64,000 bases of DNA from an uncultured Dokdonia sp. (GTDB lineage: Bacteria; Bacteroidota; Bacteroidia; Flavobacteriales; Flavobacteriaceae): the NCBI RefSeq assembly GCF_947496725.1, contig NZ_CANMDS010000001.1:186001-250000 (forward strand), in the 5' to 3' direction. Made by a program: the position numbers and the translations under genes. Below the pieces are notes generated by a model. It was not told the origin of the DNA and made no database searches. It saw only the letters and a list, made by a program, of their open reading frames with translations. This document shows positions 8,154 to 14,870 of this stretch, in pieces. Position 1 is the stretch's first letter. Each line of letters opens with the position of its first letter.

Positions 8154-8170
8154 GATACACTACTGTTATC

Positions 8171-8204
8171 AAAGCCCCATACATAAGGTATGGGGCTTTT
8201 TTTT
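8171..8204 (+). terminator. Rho-independent terminator after the cupredoxin-like gene
   Basis: AAAGCCCCATAC (8171-8182) pairs with GTATGGGGCTTT (8188-8199), followed by eight Ts. Confidence 0.9.
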
Positions 8205-8207
8205 GGT

Positions 8208-8215
8208 TATTTTTG
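8208..8215 (+). promoter_or_regulatory. Candidate -7 promoter element for the lipoprotein gene at 8234
   Basis: TATTTTTG matches the Bacteroidota -7 consensus TAnnTTTG. It follows the preceding terminator directly, so a fresh start is expected here; the implied transcript start near 8222 supports the ATG at 8234. No TTG was found at -33. Confidence 0.4.
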
Positions 8216-8233
8216 AACCAGAAAACTATCACT

Positions 8234-8920
8234 ATGAAAAAATACATCGCATTACTATCTCTTTTTGCCATAACGATAAGTTGTAATGAAAATTCAAAAA
8301 CAGCAACTCAAGATGAAGCAGAAGTAGCATTTACTCCCACTACCGAAGCCGAAAAAATTGCTTATGCAAACGGTATAGAAAACTGGGATAAGGTAACACA
8401 GCTAGACTTCACCTTTAATGTAGATCGCGGGGGTAATACCGTCGCAAAACGTTCTTGGTCTTGGAAACCAAAACAAAATGAAGTCACAATGACCGCTGCC
8501 AGCGATACCGTTACTTACAATCGTGCAAGCGTAGACAGTACATCTATGGCGGCAGACCAAGGTTTTATAAATGATAAATACTGGCTACTTGCACCTTACC
8601 AGATATTATGGGATGAAGGAACAACAGTAACTGTAAATGATAGTGTTATGAGTCCGCTTTCGCGAAAGCGTAGTCATAAACTTACCTTACTTTATGGAGA
8701 TGAAGGTGGTTATACACCAGGAGATGCTTATGATTTTTATTACGGTAATGATTATCGTATCACAGAGTGGGTTTTTAGAAAGGCAAATGCTAGCGAGCCG
8801 TCTATGATTACCACTTTTGAGGGTTATGAAGATATAAATGGCTTACAGATTGCTACAGATCATAAAAGTGAAGATGGCAGTTTTAGGCTCTATTTTACAG
8901 ATGTAAAAGCATACAATTAA
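8234..8920 (+). CDS. Hypothetical lipoprotein
   Basis: 228 residues from MKKYIALLSLFAITISC, with lipobox ITISC; an upstream TTG in frame at 8213 would bury the signal peptide and is rejected. The mature protein is rich in aromatic residues and beta-type segments (QLDFTFNVDRGGNTVAKRSWSW, then DAYDFYYGNDYRITEWVF and LYFTDVKAY at the end), resembling outer-membrane-associated or LolA-like folds, but I recognise no named family. Palindrome copy 3 at 8655-8670 encodes PLSRKRS in the middle. The next gene starts one base after its stop, yet a terminator hairpin lies inside that next gene. Confidence 0.75.
   Translation: MKKYIALLSLFAITISCNENSKTATQDEAEVAFTPTTEAEKIAYANGIENWDKVTQLDFTFNVDRGGNTVAKRSWSWKPKQNEVTMTAASDTVTYNRASVDSTSMAADQGFINDKYWLLAPYQILWDEGTTVTVNDSVMSPLSRKRSHKLTLLYGDEGGYTPGDAYDFYYGNDYRITEWVFRKANASEPSMITTFEGYEDINGLQIATDHKSEDGSFRLYFTDVKAYN
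8655..8670. repeat. Dispersed palindrome, exact copy 3
   Basis: CGCTTTCGCGAAAGCG, exact, inside the lipoprotein gene at 8234, read as LSRKR. Confidence 0.95.
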
Positions 8921-8921
8921 T

Positions 8922-9209
8922 ATGAGTTTTAGTCAAAAAAGCAAAAGCCCAAAGTGGAATTTAATCACCTTGGGCTTTTTTATATTTCTAAGTTCCTTAA
9001 TGCTATCATACAGCGATTATGGAACGCTACAGAAGTCTTCACAGTCTATTGTATACATACCTGTCATTATAGGCATTGCAAGCATTATTGTTTATGCGCT
9101 ATCTAGGCTGTTTACAAAGCGTTACAACTGGATTGTAACGCTACTGGGCATTGCTATTATGCTTATGATTGCTATCCCCATTTTTTTTGGGGCAGCAAAG
9201 CATAATTAA
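8922..9209 (+). CDS. Small three-helix membrane protein
   Basis: 95 residues with a short basic N-terminus (SFSQKSKSPKWN) and three predicted membrane helices: about residues 13-31 (LITLGFFIFLSSLMLSY), 42-62 (IVYIPVIIGIASIIVYAL) and 70-92 (WIVTLLGIAIMLMIAIPIFF). No family recognised. It starts one base after the upstream lipoprotein gene and ends directly against the convergent folD gene. A terminator-like hairpin lies over codons 8-19, so expression may be low or read-through dependent. Confidence 0.65.
   Translation: MSFSQKSKSPKWNLITLGFFIFLSSLMLSYSDYGTLQKSSQSIVYIPVIIGIASIIVYALSRLFTKRYNWIVTLLGIAIMLMIAIPIFFGAAKHN
8944..8981 (+). terminator. Terminator-like hairpin inside the start of a coding region
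   Basis: AAAGCCCAAAGTG (8944-8956) pairs with CACCTTGGGCTTT (8966-8978) with one mismatch, and six Ts end at 8981. It follows the lipoprotein gene ending at 8920 but overlaps the first codons of the membrane-protein gene. Confidence 0.7.
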
Positions 9210-10103
9210 TTATTTACCCTTAGACATTGCTCTGTGACGCTCTCTTGCTAGTAATGTGTTTTTAAGTAACATAGCAATAGTCATAGGCCCTACTCCACCA
9301 GGTACTGGGGTAATAAAACTAGCTTTCTTACTTACAGCATCAAAATCTACATCACCCGTGATGTAATACCCTCTCTCTCTAGACTCGTCTGGGACACGTG
9401 TGATACCTACATCTATAATTACTGCATCATCTTTTACCATCTCTGCCTTAAGGAAACCAGGGACACCTAATGCGGTAATAATAATATCTGCTTGCGAGGT
9501 AATCTGCGTTATATTTTTTGTGTGACTGTGAGTTAATGTCACCGTAGAGTTTCCTGGAAAACCTTTACGTCCCATAAGGATACTCATAGGTCTTCCTACT
9601 ATATGACTACGACCTATTACAACAGTATGTTTACCCTTAGTCTCTACACCATAACGATCCATAAGTTCTAATATACCAAATGGTGTTGCAGGTATAAACG
9701 TACTCATATCTAGTGACATCTTTCCAAAGTTTGTAGGGTGAAAACCATCTACATCTTTATCTGGATTTACTGCTAGTAGTACCTTTTGAGTATTTATTTG
9801 TGGTGGTAATGGTAACTGTACGATAAAGCCATCTATATCATCATTATCATTAAGTTCCTCAATCTTATCTAGCAACTCTATCTCACTAGTGGTATTAGGC
9901 ATACGTACCATAGTAGACTCAAAGCCTACACGCTCACAAGCGCGCACTTTGCTACCTACATAAGTAAGAGAAGCACCATCATTACCTACAATTACTGCAG
10001 CAAGGTGAGGCACCTTCTCGTTATTTGCCTTCATCTTATCAACGTCGGCTTTGATTTCGTTTTTAATGTCGTTTGAGGTTTTTTTACCGTCGAGAATTAC
10101 CAT
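9210..10103 (-). CDS. folD: Methylenetetrahydrofolate dehydrogenase/cyclohydrolase
   Basis: 297 residues. A bifunctional enzyme of one-carbon metabolism that converts 5,10-methylene-THF to 10-formyl-THF with NADP+. The catalytic Tyr48 and Lys52 are visible in TYVGSKVRAC, the signature LPLPPQ lies near residue 117, and the NADP-binding GRSHIVGRP follows near 170. The C-terminal PVPGGVGPMT is the second family signature. Full length. It lies 78 bases downstream of ffh on the same strand, separated by a weak hairpin, so partial co-transcription is possible. Confidence 0.97.
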   Translation of the reverse strand: MVILDGKKTSNDIKNEIKADVDKMKANNEKVPHLAAVIVGNDGASLTYVGSKVRACERVGFESTMVRMPNTTSEIELLDKIEELNDNDDIDGFIVQLPLPPQINTQKVLLAVNPDKDVDGFHPTNFGKMSLDMSTFIPATPFGILELMDRYGVETKGKHTVVIGRSHIVGRPMSILMGRKGFPGNSTVTLTHSHTKNITQITSQADIIITALGVPGFLKAEMVKDDAVIIDVGITRVPDESRERGYYITGDVDFDAVSKKASFITPVPGGVGPMTIAMLLKNTLLARERHRAMSKGK

Positions 10104-10146
10104 AAGTGACTCCTTATTATTTTGATTAGTTAGGTATATAAAAGAG

Positions 10147-10173
10147 CAAAGGCATCCTTTTAGAATGCCTTTG
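10147..10173 (-). terminator. Hairpin between ffh and folD
   Basis: CAAAGGCAT (10147-10155) pairs with ATGCCTTTG (10165-10173) over a 9-base loop. Read on the minus strand it comes after the ffh stop, but only a short T-rich stretch follows, so it may be a weak terminator or processing site. Confidence 0.5.
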
Positions 10174-10181
10174 TATATAAT

Positions 10182-11510
10182 TTATTTCATTTGATTCATC
10201 ATCTGCATCATCTTTCGGCCACCGCCGCCTTGCATCATTTTCATCATTTTGCTCATTTGGTTAAACTGCTTGAGCAACTGGTTTACTTGTTGTACAGAGG
10301 TGCCAGATCCTTTTCCTATGCGCTTTTTACGACTTGCGTTTATAGTAGAAGGGTTTTCACGTTCTCCTGGTGTCATAGAGTGTATGATTGCTTCTATATG
10401 TTTAAAAGCGTCGTCATCTATATCTACATCCTTGAGCATTTTTCCGGCACCTGGGATCATCCCCATTAGGTCCTTCATATTACCCATTTTCTTTACTTGC
10501 TGAATTTGCTTTAAGAAATCGTCAAAACCAAACTGGTTCTTTGCTATCTTCTTTTGAAGCTTTCTAGCTTCTTCCTCATCAAACTGCTCTTGTGCTCTCT
10601 CTACTAGTGAGACAACATCTCCCATACCTAAGATACGGTCTGCCATACGAGAAGGATAAAAGACATCTATAGCCTCCATCTTTTCTCCAGTACCTATAAA
10701 CTTAATAGGTTTATCTACTACAGATTTTATTGAGATTGCTGCTCCACCTCGTGTATCACCATCTAACTTTGTAAGTATAACTCCATCAAAGTTAAGAATA
10801 TCATTAAAGGCTTTTGCTGTGTTTACAGCATCTTGACCTGTCATTGAGTCTACTACAAAGAGTGTCTCTTGTGGTTGTATAGCAGTGTGTACATCTGCTA
10901 TTTCTTTCATCATTGCTTCATCTACTGCTAGACGACCTGCGGTATCAATGATTACTACGTTGTGACCGTTTGCTTTCGCGAAAGCGATACCATCTTGAGC
11001 AATTTTTACAGGATTCTTCTCATCACGGTCTGAGTATACATCTACCTTAATCTGGTCTCCCACTACGTGTAGCTGGTCTATTGCCGCTGGACGATATACA
11101 TCACAGGCTACTAGAAGTGGTTTTTTAGTTTTCTTAGTTTTAAGAAAGTTTGCCAGTTTACCAGAGAATGTTGTTTTACCAGAACCTTGCAATCCAGACA
11201 TAAGGATAATAGACGGAGTTGCAGAAAGGTTTATGCCTGCAGCATCACCTCCCATAAGTTCTGTAAGCTCATCCTTTACTATCTTAACCATTAATTGACC
11301 CGGTTGAAGAGTCGTTAACACGTCAGATCCTAGTGCCTTTTGTTTTACACGATTTGTAAATTCTTTGGCAGTTTTAAAGTTAACATCGGCATCTATAAGC
11401 GCACGACGTACTTCCTTAAGAGTTTCGGCTACATTTACTTCTGTAATGCTTCCGTGTCCTTTTAAGACGTGGAGGGCTTTATCTAACTTATCACTTAAAT
11501 TATCAAACAT
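10182..11510 (-). CDS. ffh: Signal recognition particle protein (SRP54 homologue)
   Basis: 442 residues, standard length. It binds signal sequences of nascent membrane proteins with SRP RNA and docks to FtsY. The N domain is residues 1-90. The GTPase domain has G1 GLQGSGKTT (106-114), DVYRPAAIDQL, the G3 DTAGR and the G4-region TKLDGDTRGG. The C-terminal M domain is rich in methionine (QMSKMMKMMQGGGGRKMMQM). A one-mismatch palindrome copy encodes IAFAKAN just before the DTAGR motif, at a place where homologues carry similar residues. A TAAATTTG motif 27 bases upstream may be its promoter. Confidence 0.98.
   Translation of the reverse strand: MFDNLSDKLDKALHVLKGHGSITEVNVAETLKEVRRALIDADVNFKTAKEFTNRVKQKALGSDVLTTLQPGQLMVKIVKDELTELMGGDAAGINLSATPSIILMSGLQGSGKTTFSGKLANFLKTKKTKKPLLVACDVYRPAAIDQLHVVGDQIKVDVYSDRDEKNPVKIAQDGIAFAKANGHNVVIIDTAGRLAVDEAMMKEIADVHTAIQPQETLFVVDSMTGQDAVNTAKAFNDILNFDGVILTKLDGDTRGGAAISIKSVVDKPIKFIGTGEKMEAIDVFYPSRMADRILGMGDVVSLVERAQEQFDEEEARKLQKKIAKNQFGFDDFLKQIQQVKKMGNMKDLMGMIPGAGKMLKDVDIDDDAFKHIEAIIHSMTPGERENPSTINASRKKRIGKGSGTSVQQVNQLLKQFNQMSKMMKMMQGGGGRKMMQMMNQMK
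10971..10986. repeat. Dispersed palindrome, copy 4 (one mismatch)
   Basis: TGCTTTCGCGAAAGCG: the first base differs. Inside ffh, read as AFAKA on the minus strand. Confidence 0.85.
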
Positions 11511-11536
11511 AGTTTTCTGGTAGTATGTAAAGGTTG

Positions 11537-11544
11537 CAAATTTA
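11537..11544 (-). promoter_or_regulatory. Candidate -7 promoter element of ffh
   Basis: On the minus strand TAAATTTG matches TAnnTTTG, 27 bases before the ffh ATG. At the -33 spacing the sequence is ATG instead of TTG, so the match is partial. Confidence 0.4.
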
Positions 11545-11600
11545 AGAATTTGAAGCGGTTTTGCATAGATTAACAGATGTAGATTCTATAAAAAAGAACC

Positions 11601-11634
11601 AAAAAAATATGGCTACCTATAAAGATAGCCATAT
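11601..11634 (-). terminator. Terminator of the lipoprotein gene at 11672-12760
   Basis: ATATGGCTA (11607-11615) pairs with TAGCCATAT (11626-11634); on the minus strand a run of Ts (11607-11601) follows. Confidence 0.8.
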
Positions 11635-11671
11635 CATATATGTCGCTTACTCAGTACTGCGATTGCCTCAC

Positions 11672-12760
11672 CTACTCACAATCTTCTGGAATTAAGTTTA
11701 TAGCAGCAACTGTATACTCAAGTGTATCTGGGTTTTCAATACGGGCATAAACTACTTGAGTTCCCGCTGTAGCACTTATAATATATTGATCTACAAGTAC
11801 ATTTATTGCAGCATCTGCATCACTTTGAGAAGCATAGTAGGTAATACCCCACTCTACTAGTGGTGATACTTCACCCGTGACCTCATCTACTTCTTGTTGT
11901 GGTGCCGCGATAATTACAACACAATCATCATAATCTGATAATGTAAATGAAGCTTCTCCATCTATAATACAACTCTCAAAGTCTAAAGTTTTACAATAGT
12001 CTGCCTCATCACATTCTTTATTGAGCACAAAAGAAACACCCTCATCATTTTCAATAGTAAAACTATTATTGTTGTCTACAATTAACTTCCAATCAAAATT
12101 CCAATCTGATTGTACATCTCCATCTCCCTGTAGATTAATATTAACGTGTACCTCTCCTTCTATTGCAAAAACAATCCAAGTCCCATTATAAGACTCTCCT
12201 CTATAATAAAACTCTGTGAGGCCTTCATTACCGTTGTCAAAAACGGCATTTGTATAGGTGTTAAAAACCTCATCTTCTGGTAACATCACTTCCCAAACAC
12301 ATTCAAGAAGCAACTCTGTTCCCGATTCTATGAGTTGTTGCTCTTCCTCGGCCCTACAAGCAATTATTGCTTCCTCAAGCTCTTCTTTATTTGCTACTTC
12401 AAAAGTAGTTCCATCTTCTAGCTGACTAGTTATAGGAAAACTTACATTTATAAAGTGATTTTCTTCTATGCTACTTAGTAGAGACGCAAACTCACTATCA
12501 TTTGAAACGGTTTGAGATGAAATAATCTGTAAATCTTCATTATACTCAATAACAACAAAGGAATACACAAAGTCTATACAAGTAACTTCTCGAGCATCTG
12601 GATCATCTGTAACAATACGATCTATTAAATTAAAAAGGTTAGACTCTTCGGCAATAAGGTCTGCTGTTGTGATTTGACTTAAATCGTCTACATCTTCATT
12701 ATCGCAACTAGCAAAAACTAGAAGTGCAAAAATTGAGAGGATTATGTGTGATAGTTTCAT
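11672..12760 (-). CDS. Hypothetical surface lipoprotein
   Basis: 362 residues with signal MKLSHIILSIFALLVFASC and an acidic stretch DNEDVDDL right after Cys19. Acidic residues after the lipidated cysteine favour surface exposure in Bacteroidota. No enzymatic motif is visible. The body is acidic and beta-rich, with several cysteines (CIDFVYSF, CRAEEE, CVWEV, CDEADYC). The C-terminal part from about residue 280 (EWGITYYASQSDADAAINVL, then GTQVVYARIENPDT) resembles Ig-like repeats commonly found in T9SS-secreted proteins of the phylum. An adhesion or structural surface role is a guess. Terminated by a hairpin downstream. Confidence 0.75.
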   Translation of the reverse strand: MKLSHIILSIFALLVFASCDNEDVDDLSQITTADLIAEESNLFNLIDRIVTDDPDAREVTCIDFVYSFVVIEYNEDLQIISSQTVSNDSEFASLLSSIEENHFINVSFPITSQLEDGTTFEVANKEELEEAIIACRAEEEQQLIESGTELLLECVWEVMLPEDEVFNTYTNAVFDNGNEGLTEFYYRGESYNGTWIVFAIEGEVHVNINLQGDGDVQSDWNFDWKLIVDNNNSFTIENDEGVSFVLNKECDEADYCKTLDFESCIIDGEASFTLSDYDDCVVIIAAPQQEVDEVTGEVSPLVEWGITYYASQSDADAAINVLVDQYIISATAGTQVVYARIENPDTLEYTVAAINLIPEDCE

Positions 12761-12894
12761 AGATAAAATTTAATTGATGATTATTGAATATCTGTTTATA
12801 CCTATAAGACTACTATCTACGTATAGGTTGCGTTATTTTTACTATTATCTATAGAAAAATATTATTGTGCTGAATATGATAATTTTTTGCACAA

Positions 12895-12924
12895 AAAAAG
12901 CCTCCTTGAATAAGGAGGCTTTTT
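12895..12924. terminator. Terminator of rpmE2
   Basis: AAAAAGCCTCCTT (12895-12907) pairs with AAGGAGGCTTTTT (12912-12924) over four bases. It works in both directions and lies 20 bases after the rpmE2 stop. Confidence 0.9.
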
Positions 12925-12943
12925 ATAAATTAAAGTATAAGAA

Positions 12944-13195
12944 TTACTTCTTAAACTTAGCGTATTTGTTTTTGAACTTGTCAATACGTCCAGCTGTATC
13001 TACTAGCTTAGCTTTACCAGTATAGAATGGGTGTGACGTTCTTGAGATTTCAAGTTTGATTAAAGGATACTCAGTTCCTTCTATCTCAATTGTTTCTTTT
13101 GTATCTGCAGCAGACTTAGTTAAGAACACCTCATCGTTAGACATATCCTTAAATGCTACTACTCTAAAATTTTCTGGGTGTATTCCTGCTTTCAT
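12944..13195 (-). CDS. rpmE2: 50S ribosomal protein L31 type B
   Basis: 83 residues, the normal size for type B L31. It starts [15 protein letters not shown], and the central [14 protein letters not shown] is the family signature. It lacks the four zinc-binding cysteines of type A L31, so it is the zinc-independent form. It has its own promoter: TAAATTTG with TTG 19 bases away on the minus strand (13233-13262), and a strong terminator. It is therefore a single-gene unit. Confidence 0.97.
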   Translation of the reverse strand: MKAGIHPENFRVVAFKDMSNDEVFLTKSAADTKETIEIEGTEYPLIKLEISRTSHPFYTGKAKLVDTAGRIDKFKNKYAKFKK

Positions 13196-13232
13196 CTTAA
13201 TTCAGTGCTTTAATATTCGATTTTTCGAGGTG

Positions 13233-13262
13233 CAAATTTACATAATTTTTAAAAAACTACAA
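13233..13262 (-). promoter_or_regulatory. Bacteroidota promoter of rpmE2
   Basis: On the minus strand: TTG (13262-13260), 19 bases, then TAAATTTG (13240-13233). This matches the TTG-N19-TAnnTTTG consensus of the primary sigma factor in this phylum, 38 bases before the ATG. Confidence 0.75.
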
Positions 13263-13332
13263 CTATTATTTAAAATAATTCTCACCTATTGTACGAAGTT
13301 ACGATTTTTATAGGCTCGATGTAACGATATTG

Positions 13333-13340
13333 TATCTTTG
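13333..13340 (+). promoter_or_regulatory. Candidate -7 element for the DUF4199 gene
   Basis: TATCTTTG matches TAnnTTTG, 36 bases before the ATG at 13377. No TTG lies at the expected -33 position. Confidence 0.4.
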
Positions 13341-13376
13341 TGTACTAACTAGCCATAACCAAACCATCATACTATT

Positions 13377-13919
13377 ATGAAAATTGAAACTACAAACACG
13401 ACCACTATCAAAGATGTAATGATTAAATTCGGTGTCGTACTTGGTGTAATGTCTATACTCTTCAATGTTGTACTTTATGCAACAGATAATTTTCTTGCAC
13501 CACACTGGTCACTAGGGGTTTTAAACTTTGTGATTACAATCATTATAATTATAATGGCTCTAAAAGCTTTTAAACAAGGCAATGGCGGGTTTATGAAGCT
13601 TGGTCAAGCGATAAAAATTGGACTAGGCGTATCACTTATAGCAGCACTACTAGGAGGTATATGGCTTCTTATACTCACCCAAGTGCTAGAGCCTAATTAT
13701 TCTGAACTTGCACTAGATGCGGCTCGTAATCAAATAATCGAGATGTACCCAGATATGAGTGATGCACAGTTAGACCAATCTATTTCTTTTCAAGAGCCTT
13801 TCACAAAGATTAGCTTTATGTTACCAGTAGCTATAATGATGTCTCTGTTTTTTGGTTTTATCATATCGCTTATAGGTGGATTAATATTAAAGAAAGAGAA
13901 CCCGCACGCAGACGCTTAG
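13377..13919 (+). CDS. DUF4199 family membrane protein
   Basis: 180 residues with four predicted membrane helices, at about residues 18-40, 48-62, 78-100 and 145-170. The pattern, including GQAIKIGLGVSLIAALLGGIW in the middle and a final GFIISLIGGLILKKENP, fits DUF4199, a Bacteroidota family of unknown function. It is followed after 9 bases by a membrane-anchored GT2 glycosyltransferase, an arrangement I recall from other flavobacteria, which suggests a joint role in membrane or surface glycan assembly. Confidence 0.85.
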   Translation: MKIETTNTTTIKDVMIKFGVVLGVMSILFNVVLYATDNFLAPHWSLGVLNFVITIIIIIMALKAFKQGNGGFMKLGQAIKIGLGVSLIAALLGGIWLLILTQVLEPNYSELALDAARNQIIEMYPDMSDAQLDQSISFQEPFTKISFMLPVAIMMSLFFGFIISLIGGLILKKENPHADA

Positions 13920-13928
13920 AAAATACAT

Positions 13929-14870
13929 ATGCAAATATCTGTTGTTATCCCTCTACTTAACGAGGAAGAATCACTAAATGAATTACACCATTGGATTTCA
14001 GAAACCCTGGATTCCAATGGTTTTTCTTATGAAATCATATTTGTAGATGATGGTAGTACAGATGGCTCTTGGGAGGTGATAAGTACGCTTTCGCGAAAGC
14101 GTAACAACATAAAAGCGATACGTTTTAATCGCAATTTTGGAAAATCACAAGCGCTACACGCTGGTTTTAAAGCTGCCGAAGGTGATGTAATTATCACAAT
14201 GGATGCAGACCTTCAAGACAATCCCGAAGAGATCCCTGAGCTCTATAAAATGATTACAGAACAAAATTTTGATCTTGTCTCTGGCTGGAAAAAGAAGCGC
14301 TACGACTCTGTAATTGCAAAAAACTTACCTTCAAAACTCTTTAACGCCGCCGCTCGTAAAACGAGTGGTCTTAAACTACACGACTTTAACTGCGGTCTTA
14401 AGGCTTATAAAAATGAAGTTATAAAAACAGTCGATGTTTATGGCGAGATGCACAGATACATCCCTGTACTGGCAAAAAATGCTGGTTTTTCTAACATAGG
14501 TGAGAAGGTTGTACAGCATCAAGCTCGTAAGTATGGGGAGACTAAGTTTGGGATGGAACGTTTTTTAAACGGTTTTCTTGATCTATTGACTATTTGGTTT
14601 TTAGGAAGTTTTGGTAAGCGACCTATGCACCTTTTTGGGGCACTGGGCGTGGTGATGTTTATAGTAGGTTTTGGCTTTGCGGCATATTTAGGTATTGATA
14701 AGCTATTCTTAAATAAAGCCGGGAGGCTCATTACACAAAGACCACAGTTTTATATCTCTCTTGTATCTATGCTCATAGGTATACAACTATTTATAGCTGG
14801 TTTTATAGGAGAACTCATCTTACGTACAAAGAGAGAAAAGCAACGATACCACATTAAGGAAACATTATAA
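13929..14870 (+). CDS. GT2 glycosyltransferase (polyprenyl-phosphate type, DPM1/GtrB-like)
   Basis: 313 residues. The GT-A catalytic domain starts ISVVIPLLNEEESL. Acidic motifs are VDDGSTDGSW (about 39-48) and MDADLQDNPEE (91-101). Two C-terminal membrane helices follow around residues 235-258 and 270-298. This layout is that of GtrB/DPM1-like enzymes that move a sugar from a nucleotide donor to polyprenyl phosphate at the cytoplasmic membrane; donor unknown. It is translated just after the DUF4199 gene. Palindrome copy 5 encodes TLSRKRN at 53-59, in a linker after the first motif. Its end overlaps the convergent T9SS cargo gene by 6 bases. Confidence 0.92.
   Translation: MQISVVIPLLNEEESLNELHHWISETLDSNGFSYEIIFVDDGSTDGSWEVISTLSRKRNNIKAIRFNRNFGKSQALHAGFKAAEGDVIITMDADLQDNPEEIPELYKMITEQNFDLVSGWKKKRYDSVIAKNLPSKLFNAAARKTSGLKLHDFNCGLKAYKNEVIKTVDVYGEMHRYIPVLAKNAGFSNIGEKVVQHQARKYGETKFGMERFLNGFLDLLTIWFLGSFGKRPMHLFGALGVVMFIVGFGFAAYLGIDKLFLNKAGRLITQRPQFYISLVSMLIGIQLFIAGFIGELILRTKREKQRYHIKETL
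14086..14101. repeat. Dispersed palindrome, exact copy 5
   Basis: CGCTTTCGCGAAAGCG, exact, with TA flanks on both sides making a 20-base palindrome. Inside the GT2 gene, read as LSRKR. Confidence 0.95.
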
